Assembly (NCBI RefSeq): GCF_014648675.1
Contig: NZ_BMRO01000028.1
Coordinates: 1-42,480 of the forward strand
Source of the DNA: Actinomadura livida
GTDB lineage: Bacteria; Actinomycetota; Actinomycetes; Streptosporangiales; Streptosporangiaceae
Direction: 5' to 3'
DNA length: 42,480 nucleotides
Positions 31,258 to 38,219 of this stretch are shown one piece after another. Within the stretch, counting starts at the first letter, position 1, and each line of letters begins with the position of its first letter. The notes beneath the pieces were generated by a model. It did not search any database, was not told the DNA's origin, and saw nothing but the letters and a program-made list of their open reading frames with translations. Position numbers and translations under genes: made by a program.

Positions 31258-31956
31258 TCACATCTTGCGCAGGACCGCTACGACGCGTCCCAGGACCGAG
31301 GCGTCGTCGCCGGGGATCGGCTCGTAGGCGGAGTTCTGCGGCATCAGCCAGATGTGCCCGTCGCGGCGCTTGAACGTCTTCACGGTGGCCTCGCCGTCGA
31401 TCATGGCCGCGACGATGTCGCCCTGCTCGGCGACCGGCTGCTGGCGCACGACCACCCAGTCGCCGTCGGCGATCGCGACGTCGATCATCGAGTCACCGGA
31501 GACCTTCAGCAGGAAGTGCGTGCCCTCGCCGACGAGCTGCTTGGGCAGCGTGAACACGTCCTCCACGGCCTCTTCGGCGAGGATCGGCCCACCGGCGGCG
31601 ATCCGGCCCACCAGCGGGACGTAGGCGGGCGCGGGCTGCGCCGTGGTCGGCTGCGCGCCCTGTGTCTCGAAGGTGTCCTCGTCCGTGCGCACCGGCGTGG
31701 CGCCCGGTACCCGGACCTCCACGGCGCGCGGCCGGTTCGGGTCGCGCCGCAGGAAGCCCTTGCGCTGCAGTGCCCGGAGCTGGTGCGACACGCTGGAGGT
31801 GCTGGTCAGCCCCACGGCCTCGCCGATCTCGCGCATCGAGGGCGGGTAGCCCCGGCGCTGGACCGAGTCGCGGATCACCTCCAGCACCATGCGCTGCCGC
31901 TGGGTCAGGCCGGTCTCGTCCATGGGCCCGTCGGGCAGCTCCCGGACCTTGCTCAT
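31258..31956 (-). CDS. lexA: LexA repressor, SOS response regulator
   Basis: A 232-residue LexA. The N-terminal winged helix (GLTQRQRMVLEVIRDSVQRR, then GYPPSMREIGEAVGLTSTSS) binds SOS boxes. The self-cleavage site is A121-G122 in RIAAGGPI, the catalytic Ser is S156 in SGDSM and the Lys is K193 in TVKTFK. RecA filaments trigger cleavage and so release the SOS genes. The start has GGAGG nine bases upstream. Its promoter is TTGATC (32027-32032) and TAGCGT (32004-32009), 17 bases apart on the minus strand. An SOS box overlaps the -35, so lexA represses itself. The LysM gene is divergent. Confidence 0.98.
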   Translation of the reverse strand: MSKVRELPDGPMDETGLTQRQRMVLEVIRDSVQRRGYPPSMREIGEAVGLTSTSSVSHQLRALQRKGFLRRDPNRPRAVEVRVPGATPVRTDEDTFETQGAQPTTAQPAPAYVPLVGRIAAGGPILAEEAVEDVFTLPKQLVGEGTHFLLKVSGDSMIDVAIADGDWVVVRQQPVAEQGDIVAAMIDGEATVKTFKRRDGHIWLMPQNSAYEPIPGDDASVLGRVVAVLRKM

Positions 31957-32003
31957 CGCTAGTCGCCTCCCGGGCGCCTCGAACCGTCACTCGTTGTCAT
32001 GGA

Positions 32004-32032
32004 ACGCTATCGCGTCCAGACCCGATGATCAA
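32004..32032 (-). promoter_or_regulatory. lexA promoter
   Basis: On the minus strand, -35 TTGATC (32027-32032) and -10 TAGCGT (32004-32009) are separated by exactly 17 bases. The SOS box at 32029-32044 covers most of the -35. Confidence 0.7.
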
Positions 32033-32044
32033 ACAATTGTTCGA
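32029..32044. promoter_or_regulatory. SOS box 1 (LexA site of lexA)
   Basis: TCAAAC-N4-GTTCGA differs at one position from the actinobacterial SOS box TCGAAC-N4-GTTCGA. It overlaps the lexA -35. Confidence 0.85.
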
Positions 32045-32082
32045 AGATGCCCTCGCTTTTTGTCGACGTCCCCTGTAGAACA

Positions 32083-32098
32083 TCGTACATACGTTCGA
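32083..32098. promoter_or_regulatory. SOS box 2 (LexA site of the LysM gene)
   Basis: TCGTAC-N4-GTTCGA differs at one position from the consensus. It lies about 33 bases before the start of the divergent LysM gene. Confidence 0.85.
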
Positions 32099-32114
32099 TC
32101 GAAAATGCATTCGA
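32099..32114. promoter_or_regulatory. SOS-box-like palindrome 3
   Basis: TCGAA-N6-TTCGA directly abuts box 2. The outer arms are perfect, while the inner C and G are replaced. It could be a weak second LexA site for the LysM gene. Confidence 0.5.
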
Positions 32115-32130
32115 CGTCGAGGAGGGAGAG

Positions 32131-32463
32131 ATGCCGGGTTCACCGCAGAGTGACCGGACCCCGATCCGCCTGACCCGCCGCGGCCGTGCGGTACTGATCA
32201 TTTTCGCCGCCGCCGTCACGCTCGTATCGCTGTGGCTCACCGTCGGTACGGGAGCACTGGCCGGCGGACGAGAAAGCCATGCGCCGTCCACCCGCGGAGA
32301 AACCGTCGTCGTCGAGCCCGGCGAGACCCTCTGGGACATAGCCACCGATACCGACCCGGGCAATGACCCCCGTCTTGTCGTCCAGCGCATCTTGGACCTG
32401 AACGGCCTGGGCGGTGACCCGACCGTCCGGCCGGGCCAAGAACTCCGCCTCCCCGTCCGCTGA
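32131..32463 (+). CDS. LysM-domain membrane protein, probable SOS cell-division inhibitor
   Basis: A 110-residue protein. A basic N terminus is followed by one membrane helix (AVLIIFAAAVTLVSLWLTVG, about residues 18-37), a short linker and a C-terminal LysM domain (VVEPGETLWDIATDTDPGND, ending VRPGQELRLP) that binds peptidoglycan. The gene is divergent from lexA, preceded by one or two SOS boxes and followed by nrdR. The same place is held in mycobacteria by chiZ (Rv2719c) and in corynebacteria by divS, which stop division after DNA damage. That role is inferred from position and layout, not sequence identity. ATG 32131 has GGAGGGAG immediately upstream. Confidence 0.9.
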   Translation: MPGSPQSDRTPIRLTRRGRAVLIIFAAAVTLVSLWLTVGTGALAGGRESHAPSTRGETVVVEPGETLWDIATDTDPGNDPRLVVQRILDLNGLGGDPTVRPGQELRLPVR

Positions 32464-32908
32464 GCCCTTAGCGCGACCTCCACTCCGAGGGCCCGCTGCT
32501 GGCAAGTGCTCGCCTGCCGGGGTGGTCCACGAGACCAAGCCGTCCGCCCCCTGTGAGCGCCCGGCGCACGGGCTGAACCGTCGGCGCCCTGTACGGGCCG
32601 CCTCCACTCCCGGTGCGGCGCAGGAGCGGTTCCGGGTCGGTCCAGGCGGCGCTGACCAGGGGATCCGTCACCGTCGGGGTCCGTGGTGCGGACGGGCTGT
32701 GACGACACGCCCGGGCCGGGAAACGGGACGCCTTACGTGACCTGGGGGGACGGGCCGATGTGACCCGTGAGGCATCCGATCAGGTTGCGTACGCCTGCGG
32801 TGGGCCGTACGGTTGCACCACAACATCTAGTAGTCACACCGATGTACTTCACCTATATATGGCGATGTTCAGAGGTGTGAAGTGTTTTAGCCAGGGGAGG
32901 GATTGGAC
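32464..32908. other. Upstream region of nrdR-nrdJ
   Basis: About 445 bases without a supported gene. The last 90 bases are A/T-richer and hold the candidate NrdR boxes and the promoter. The rest is G/C-rich, with no feature I can support. A vague similarity to a cobalamin riboswitch core near 32515-32565 was looked at and not accepted. Confidence 0.4.
32819..32866 (+). promoter_or_regulatory. Candidate pair of NrdR boxes
   Basis: Two A/T-rich imperfect palindromes lie upstream of nrdR: one around ACATCTAGTAGT (32823-32834) and one around CCTATATATGG (32852-32862). They resemble the NrdR box ACACTATATATAGTGT in its centre and lie about 29 bases apart. NrdR boxes occur in pairs before ribonucleotide reductase genes, including nrdRJ of Streptomyces. 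Confidence 0.6.
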
Positions 32909-33382
32909 GTGCACTGCCCGTTCTGCCGCAACCCTGACACCAAAGTGATCGACAGCCGCTCCACCGACGACGGGGCCGCCATCAGGCGCCGCCGGTCGTG
33001 TGCCGAATGCGGCAAGCGATTCACGACGCAGGAGAATGTGCTCGTGATGGTGGCCAAGCGAAGCGGGGTCACCGAGCCGTTCTCCCGGGAAAAGATCATC
33101 GCCGGTGTGCGCAGGGCCTGCCAGGGCCGTCCGGTCGACGAGGATGCGCTCGCGAAGCTGGGACAGCGGGTCGAAGAGGAGATCAGATCCTCCGGCTCCG
33201 CGGAAATCCCCTCGCACGAGATCGGCCTCGCGATCCTGGGGCCGCTCGGCGAACTCGATGAGGTCGCCTATCTGCGATTCGCCTCGGTCTACCGGAGCTT
33301 CGAGTCGCTGGACGACTTCGCCAAGGAGATCGAAACACTGCGGAAGGCCGGTTACTCGGGGGAGCCCGGCCCGTCCCGGTAG
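32909..33382 (+). CDS. nrdR: Transcriptional repressor NrdR
   Basis: A 157-residue repressor of ribonucleotide reductase genes. The N-terminal zinc ribbon uses C3, C6, C31 and C34 (MHCPFC and CAEC). The following ATP-cone domain, about residues 46-136, senses dATP against ATP. When dATP is high NrdR binds paired NrdR boxes and shuts off nrd genes. GTG 32909 is chosen because AGGGGAGG lies eight bases upstream and it gives the canonical MHCPFC start; TTG 32903 is too close to that site. It is followed by nrdJ, with a hairpin spanning the nrdR stop codon. Confidence 0.97.
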   Translation: MHCPFCRNPDTKVIDSRSTDDGAAIRRRRSCAECGKRFTTQENVLVMVAKRSGVTEPFSREKIIAGVRRACQGRPVDEDALAKLGQRVEEEIRSSGSAEIPSHEIGLAILGPLGELDEVAYLRFASVYRSFESLDDFAKEIETLRKAGYSGEPGPSR

Positions 33383-33394
33383 GGGACGGGCTCC
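33361..33394 (+). other. Hairpin overlapping the nrdR stop codon
   Basis: GCCCGTCCC (33369-33377) pairs with GGGACGGGC (33383-33391), and GGAGCCCG (33361-33368) can pair with CGGGCTCC (33387-33394). These two pairings compete. The structure could be a partial terminator or an RNA-stability element that sets the nrdR to nrdJ ratio. Confidence 0.45.
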
Positions 33395-33502
33395 GGAAGC
33401 ACAAGCAGCAAACGTAAAGCGCCTCCGCGCGGGCATGCCCGACGCGGCGGCGGGGTTGTTCCTGAACAGGGCCCGGCGGGAGGGCCCGAGAGGGGGAAGG
33501 TC

Positions 33503-36307
33503 ATGACGGAGACGGTGAGCGGCTCGGCGGCGCGGCGCGGCAAGGGGGGCCGCAAAGGGCTGAAGGTCGAGCGCATTTTCACCTCGCCCGGCGTGCATCC
33601 GTACGACGAGCTGCGCTGGGAACGTCGTGACGTCGTCATGACCAACTGGCGCGACGGCTCGGTGAACTTCGAGCAGCGCGGCGTCGAGTTCCCCGACTTC
33701 TGGTCGCTGAACGCCGTCAACATCGTCACGTCCAAGTACTTCCGCGGGGCGGTCGGCACGCCGCAACGTGAATGGAGCCTCAAGCAGCTCGTCGACCGCG
33801 TTGTCGGCATGTACGTGAAGACCGGCCGCGAGCATGGCTATTTCGCCTCCGACGAGGACGCCGAGGTCTTCGAGCACGAACTGAAGTACGCCCTCGTCCA
33901 CCAGATGTTCAGCTTCAACTCGCCGGTCTGGTTCAACGTCGGGACCAAGTCCCCGCAGCAGGTGAGCGCCTGCTTCATCCTGTCGGTGGACGACACGATG
34001 GAGTCGATCCTGGACTGGTACAAGGAAGAGGGCGTCATCTTCAAGGGCGGCTCCGGCGCCGGCCTGAACCTCTCCCGCATCCGCTCCAGCAAGGAGCTGC
34101 TCTCGTCCGGCGGCACGGCCAGCGGGCCCGTCTCGTTCATGCGCGGTGCCGACGCGTCCGCCGGGACGATCAAGTCGGGCGGCGCGACCCGGCGGGCCGC
34201 CAAGATGGTCGTGCTGGACGTGGACCACCCCGACGTCGGGGAGTTCATCGAGACCAAGGCGCGCGAGGAGGACAAGATCCGCGCGCTGCGGGACGCCGGG
34301 TTCGACATGGACCTCGGCGGCAAGGACATCGGCAGCGTCCAGTACCAGAACGCCAACAACTCCGTCCGCGTGTCGGACGAGTTCATGCGGGCCGTCGAGT
34401 CGGACGGCGAGTTCGCGCTGCGCGCCCGGATGACCGGCGAGGTCGTGGAGACCGTCCGCGCCAAGGACCTGTTCCGGCTGATGGCGAAGGCCGCGTGGGA
34501 GTGCGCCGACCCCGGCATCCAGTACGACGACACGATCAACGACTGGCACACCAACCCCGAGACCGGGCGCATCACCGCGAGCAACCCGTGCTCGGAGTAC
34601 ATGAGCCTGGACAACTCGTCCTGCAACCTGGCGAGCATCAACCTGCTGAAGTTCCTCACCGGCGCGGGGACGTTCGACGTCGCCAGGTTCGTCAAGCTCA
34701 CCGAGCTGATCATCACGGCGATGGACATCTCGATCACGTTCGCCGACTTCCCGACCGAGAAGATCGCGGAGACGACCCGCGACTACCGGCAGCTCGGCAT
34801 CGGGTACGCCAACCTCGGCGCGCTGCTGATGGCGACCGGCCACGCCTACGACTCCGACGGCGGGCGGGCGCTCGCCGCGGCGATCACGTCCCTGATGACG
34901 GGCGTCGCCTACCGCCGGTCCGCCGAGATGGCCGGCGTCGTCGGCCCGTACGCGGGGTACGCGCGCAACGCCGAGGGCCACAAGCGCGTCATGCGCAAGC
35001 ACGCCGCGGCGAACGACGGCATCCGGACGCTCGGCGACATGGACAAGGCCATCCACGCCACGGCCGCGAAGCAGTGGCAGGAGTGCCTCAAGGCCGGTGA
35101 GAAGCACGGCTACCGCAACGCCCAGGCCAGCCTGCTCGCGCCCACCGGGACCATCGGCCTGATGATGGACTGCGACACGACCGGCATCGAGCCCGACCTG
35201 GCGCTGATGAAGTTCAAGAAGCTCGTCGGCGGCGGTTCGATGCAGATCGTCAACCACACGGTGCCGCGGGCGCTGGAGCAGCTCGGCTACCAGCAGGAGC
35301 AGATCGAGGCGATCGTCGAGTACATCGCCGAGCACGGGCACGTGGTGGACGCCCCCGGCCTGCGGCCCGAGCACTACGAGGTGTTCGACTGCGCGATGGG
35401 CGAGCGGGCGATCAGCCCGATGGGGCACGTCCGGATGATGGCGGCGGTGCAGCCGTTCCTCAGCGGGGCGATCTCCAAGACCGTGAACATGCCGGAGAAG
35501 GCCACGATCGAGGACATCGAGCGGGTCTACTTCGAGGGCTGGCGGCTCGGGCTGAAGGCCCTGGCGATCTACCGCGACAACTGCAAGGTGGGCCAGCCGC
35601 TGTCGGCCGCGGGCAAGAAGGAGGCGGAGAAGGCGGAGCCGGCGACGCCGCGTCCCGTCCGGCGGCGGCTGCCGAAGCAGCGCCCGGCGACCGTGACCCG
35701 CTTCTCCGTGGCCGGGGCCGAGGGGTACATGACGGCCTCGTCCTACCCGGACGACGGTGTCGGCGAGGTCTTCCTCAAGCTCGGCAAGCAGGGCTCCACG
35801 CTCGCCGGCGTGATGGACGCCTTCTCGATGGCGATCTCCATCAGCCTCCAGTACGGCGTGCCGCTGGAGACGTGGGTGGAGAAGTTCACCAACATGCGGT
35901 TCGAGCCCGCCGGCATGACCGACGACCCGGACATCCGCATGGCGACGTCGGTGATGGACTACATCTTCCGCCGGCTGGCGCTGGACCACCTGCCGTACGA
36001 GGAGCGCGCGGGGCTCGGCATCCTGACCGCCGAGGAGCGCGCGATGCAGGCCAACGGCGAGGACCCCGCGGCCCTGCACGGCGACGAGGTCGACCACGAG
36101 TCGCTGGCCCAGTCCGCCGAGATCAGCAGGCCGCAGGCCGCGGCCGCGGCCCCGGCGGGTGAGGCGCGGTCGTCCATGGAGATCATCGAGAGCCGCGAGG
36201 GCCGCACGGCGGACGCGCCGCTGTGCCTGACCTGCGGCACGAAGATGCGTCCCGCGGGCAGCTGCTACGTCTGCGAGGGCTGCGGCTCCACCAGCGGCTG
36301 CAGCTGA
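33503..36307 (+). CDS. nrdJ: Vitamin B12-dependent ribonucleotide reductase (class II)
   Basis: A 934-residue adenosylcobalamin-dependent reductase that makes deoxyribonucleotides with or without oxygen. The thiyl-radical cysteine is expected at C363 in the NPCSEYMSLD motif, and further active-site cysteines lie in SACFIL and NSSCNLASINL. The C-terminal TSCxVLAD-type barrel strands are followed by a Lys/Pro-rich linker, a second conserved domain (SYPDDGVGEVFLKLGKQGS) and a Cys-rich tail (CLTCGTKM, CEGCGSTSGCS). That tail may bind zinc and reduce the active site. The start has GGGGGAAGG upstream. It lies 120 bases after nrdR in the same direction, as in Streptomyces, and is presumably repressed by NrdR. 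Confidence 0.97.
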   Translation: MTETVSGSAARRGKGGRKGLKVERIFTSPGVHPYDELRWERRDVVMTNWRDGSVNFEQRGVEFPDFWSLNAVNIVTSKYFRGAVGTPQREWSLKQLVDRVVGMYVKTGREHGYFASDEDAEVFEHELKYALVHQMFSFNSPVWFNVGTKSPQQVSACFILSVDDTMESILDWYKEEGVIFKGGSGAGLNLSRIRSSKELLSSGGTASGPVSFMRGADASAGTIKSGGATRRAAKMVVLDVDHPDVGEFIETKAREEDKIRALRDAGFDMDLGGKDIGSVQYQNANNSVRVSDEFMRAVESDGEFALRARMTGEVVETVRAKDLFRLMAKAAWECADPGIQYDDTINDWHTNPETGRITASNPCSEYMSLDNSSCNLASINLLKFLTGAGTFDVARFVKLTELIITAMDISITFADFPTEKIAETTRDYRQLGIGYANLGALLMATGHAYDSDGGRALAAAITSLMTGVAYRRSAEMAGVVGPYAGYARNAEGHKRVMRKHAAANDGIRTLGDMDKAIHATAAKQWQECLKAGEKHGYRNAQASLLAPTGTIGLMMDCDTTGIEPDLALMKFKKLVGGGSMQIVNHTVPRALEQLGYQQEQIEAIVEYIAEHGHVVDAPGLRPEHYEVFDCAMGERAISPMGHVRMMAAVQPFLSGAISKTVNMPEKATIEDIERVYFEGWRLGLKALAIYRDNCKVGQPLSAAGKKEAEKAEPATPRPVRRRLPKQRPATVTRFSVAGAEGYMTASSYPDDGVGEVFLKLGKQGSTLAGVMDAFSMAISISLQYGVPLETWVEKFTNMRFEPAGMTDDPDIRMATSVMDYIFRRLALDHLPYEERAGLGILTAEERAMQANGEDPAALHGDEVDHESLAQSAEISRPQAAAAAPAGEARSSMEIIESREGRTADAPLCLTCGTKMRPAGSCYVCEGCGSTSGCS

Positions 36308-36317
36308 GGGTTCGTCG

Positions 36318-36344
36318 CGGGCCCGGTCATCGTGACCGGGCCCG
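36318..36344 (+). terminator. First terminator downstream of nrdJ
   Basis: An 11-12-bp perfect stem (36318-36329 with 36333-36344) with a TCG loop, ten bases after the nrdJ stop codon. Confidence 0.75.
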
Positions 36345-36363
36345 GGCGGGCTCGCGGTTTCAG

Positions 36364-36393
36364 GGAGGGAATCGGCTTCGGCCGGTTCCCTCC
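36364..36393. terminator. Second, bidirectional terminator with TTCG tetraloop
   Basis: A 13-bp stem (36364-36376 with 36381-36393, one G-U) is capped by a TTCG tetraloop. It lies between nrdJ and the convergent DoxX gene and can serve both. Confidence 0.8.
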
Positions 36394-36401
36394 TCGCCGT
36401 T

Positions 36402-37133
36402 TCAGGTGGGAGTGTCCTCGTCCGTGCCGGGGGTGCGCTTGATCGGCTGGGTGCGGGACGCGCGGCGCCGCTGGTTCTTGCGGCCCGCGACCAGCACGTC
36501 GTCCTCGGCGCCTTCTCCGGCCTTGCCGGACCCGGACGTGTCCGGCTTGTCGGGGGCGCCGGTGTCCTTGGGCGGATCCAGGGAGGGCGTCCGGTCCTTC
36601 GCGGGACGGGGGGAGCGGGGCTTCTTCGCGGGCTTGGTCTCGGCCGCGCGGAGCGACGCCACGAAGCTCGCGGCGTCCTCCTCCTCGTCGCCGTCGTTCT
36701 CCGGGGTCCGCGCCCGCCGCCCCAGGATCCACTGGTCGGCGGTCAGCCGGCCGCCGCCGCCCGCGGCGAACAGCAGGCTGATCATGCCGAGGGCGAGGAC
36801 GAGTTCGTAGCCGTTCTGGACGTTCTCGCCGTCCACCATGAACAGGCCCTGGTCCGCGTGCACGAAGACGAACGCGCCGGCCATGTCCAGGAAGAGCAGG
36901 GCGCCGGTGACGGGCAGGCCGAGCCCGGCGATCAGCGCGGCCCCGCCGAGGAGTTCGACGAAGGCGGAGTAGACGGCGGCGGCGGTCGGCAGCGGGACGC
37001 CGAGGTCGTCGAACGAGCGGCTCGTCGCGGTGACGCCCGCCTCGATCTTCTGCCAGCCGTGCGCCATGAACACGACGCCCACGCCGAGTCGCGCGAGGAC
37101 CGCCGCGATGTCGTAGAGCGGCCTTGTCCGCAT
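36402..37133 (-). CDS. DoxX family membrane protein with long charged tail
   Basis: A 243-residue protein. Residues 1-140 are a four-helix DoxX unit (IAAVLARLGVGVVFMAHGWQK, AFVELLGGAALIAGLGLPV, TGALLFLDMAGAFVFVHAD, ELVLALGMISLLFAAGGGG). The rest is a long cytoplasmic tail, acidic then basic (NDGDEEEDAAS, KPAKKPRSPRPAKDR, GRKNQRRRASRTQPIKR) and likely disordered. DoxX proteins are linked to oxidative stress and redox complexes at the membrane. ATG 37133 is chosen because GGAG lies nine bases upstream; the frame is open to 37280 but has no start signal. The gene is convergent with nrdJ. Confidence 0.88.
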   Translation of the reverse strand: MRTRPLYDIAAVLARLGVGVVFMAHGWQKIEAGVTATSRSFDDLGVPLPTAAAVYSAFVELLGGAALIAGLGLPVTGALLFLDMAGAFVFVHADQGLFMVDGENVQNGYELVLALGMISLLFAAGGGGRLTADQWILGRRARTPENDGDEEEDAASFVASLRAAETKPAKKPRSPRPAKDRTPSLDPPKDTGAPDKPDTSGSGKAGEGAEDDVLVAGRKNQRRRASRTQPIKRTPGTDEDTPT

Positions 37134-37297
37134 GCCATCGACTCCTTCACGGGGGATTGCGGCCCGGTGTCCGACGGAGAGTATGACCTCAGCCGGTCGG
37201 GTCGCGCGAACATACCAGGTGAATCGGCACGGGGAGCCGTCAATGCGACAGATCACCCGCCGCAGGGGAAGGGGGCGCACGCCAGTGTTCCCTAAAG

Positions 37298-37326
37298 TTA
37301 CCTATCGCTCCTGGATTGGGTACGAT
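37298..37326 (+). promoter_or_regulatory. Promoter of the HTH/DUF4180 operon
   Basis: -35 TTACCT (37298-37303) and -10 TACGAT (37321-37326) are 17 bases apart. The start codon begins eight bases after the -10, so the transcript is leaderless or nearly so. Confidence 0.6.
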
Positions 37327-37334
37327 GGGGAACG

Positions 37335-37786
37335 ATGGTTGAGAAAATGTACGCGGTCGAGGAGGTCGCGGAGCTGCTCGGGCTGCACGTGCGCACCGTC
37401 CGGGGCTACATCCGCACCGGCCGGCTCAAGGCGGTGCGGATCGGCAAGCAGTACCGGATCGCCCAGGCGGACCTGGACGAGCTGACCGGGCGCGGGAAGT
37501 CCGCGGAGTCCGCTCCCGCGGGCGCCCCGCAGGTGGAGGTGTCGAGCATCGTGCAGGTCGACGGCATCGACCGCGCCGCGGCCGACCGGCTGGGCACGCT
37601 CCTGCTGGCCGGGGTGAACACCGGGGACCCGTCCCACCAGCTCCGCGTGCAGACGGTCCACGACCGGGAGCGGAACCGCATGAAGATCGTGATTCTGGGC
37701 GGCGCCGCCGCCACCGCCGATGTGCTGCGCCTGCTCGAAGCGGTGCTCGGCGGCGACAACGGATTGCTCGTCCGGGAGGATGGCGA
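37335..37786 (+). CDS. Helix-turn-helix protein, excisionase/MerR-like, with extra C-terminal domain
   Basis: The coding region runs to the stop at 37791-37793 (152 residues) and overlaps the next gene by eight bases; the end given here stops at that overlap. Residues 1-52 are a MerR/excisionase-type winged helix (YAVEEVAELLGLHVRTVRGY, then IRTGRLKAVRIGKQYRIAQA). Residues 70-150 form an alpha/beta unit (VEVSSIVQVDGIDRAAADRL, then MKIVILGGAAATADVLRLLE). The pairing with a DUF4180 gene is seen in other bacteria and suggests a regulator with its sensor or effector. The upstream -10 at 37321 makes a leaderless start at 37335 likely. Target genes are unknown. Confidence 0.85.
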
Positions 37787-38154
37787 TGGCTGACGTCACG
37801 CAGGAGCGCGCGGGCGTGCAGGTGATGGTGTGCGACCCGGCCGGTCCGCCGGTGGCGACCGTGGAGGACGCGCTCGACCTGATCGGTGCGGCGTTCCTCG
37901 GCGCCGAGGTGGTGGCCCTGCCCGCGGGCCGGCTGGACGAGGACTTCTTCTCCCTGGGCACCCGGTTCGCGGGCGAGGTGATGCAGAAGTTCGTCAACTA
38001 CCGGCTGCGGCTGGCCGTCGTCGGGGACATCTCCGCGCACCTGGCCGCGAGCTCGGCGCTGCGGGCGCTCGTCAGCGAATCGAACGCGTCCGGTCACGTG
38101 TGGTTCGTCCCTGACCTGGAGGCGCTCGACGCGCGACTCCGGGCGGTCGCCTGA
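37786..38154 (+). CDS. DUF4180 domain-containing protein
   Basis: A 122-residue protein of the DUF4180 family, full length. Conserved parts are EDALDLIGAAFLGAEVVALP, the segment GTRFAGEVMQKFVNYRLRLA followed by VVGDIS, and LRALVSESNASGHVWFVPD. The function is unknown; the fold seems alpha/beta. ATG 37786 is chosen because GGGAGG lies six bases upstream. It overlaps the end of the HTH gene by eight bases, so the two proteins should be made in a fixed ratio. Confidence 0.88.
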   Translation: MADVTQERAGVQVMVCDPAGPPVATVEDALDLIGAAFLGAEVVALPAGRLDEDFFSLGTRFAGEVMQKFVNYRLRLAVVGDISAHLAASSALRALVSESNASGHVWFVPDLEALDARLRAVA

Positions 38155-38219
38155 GCCGGCGCCCCGGCCCCCGCCCGGCGAGGAATCAAGCACGCTCAGC
38201 CGAGGTTGGCACGAGTGTG

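Noticed and set aside
32515..32565. Weak similarity to a cobalamin riboswitch core upstream of nrdR-nrdJ
   Set aside because: A GGTG, an AAGCCG and a CTGTGAGCG occur in order, but spacing is wrong and the closing B12 box is absent. A covariance search with RF00174 would decide; a hit above threshold would reverse this.
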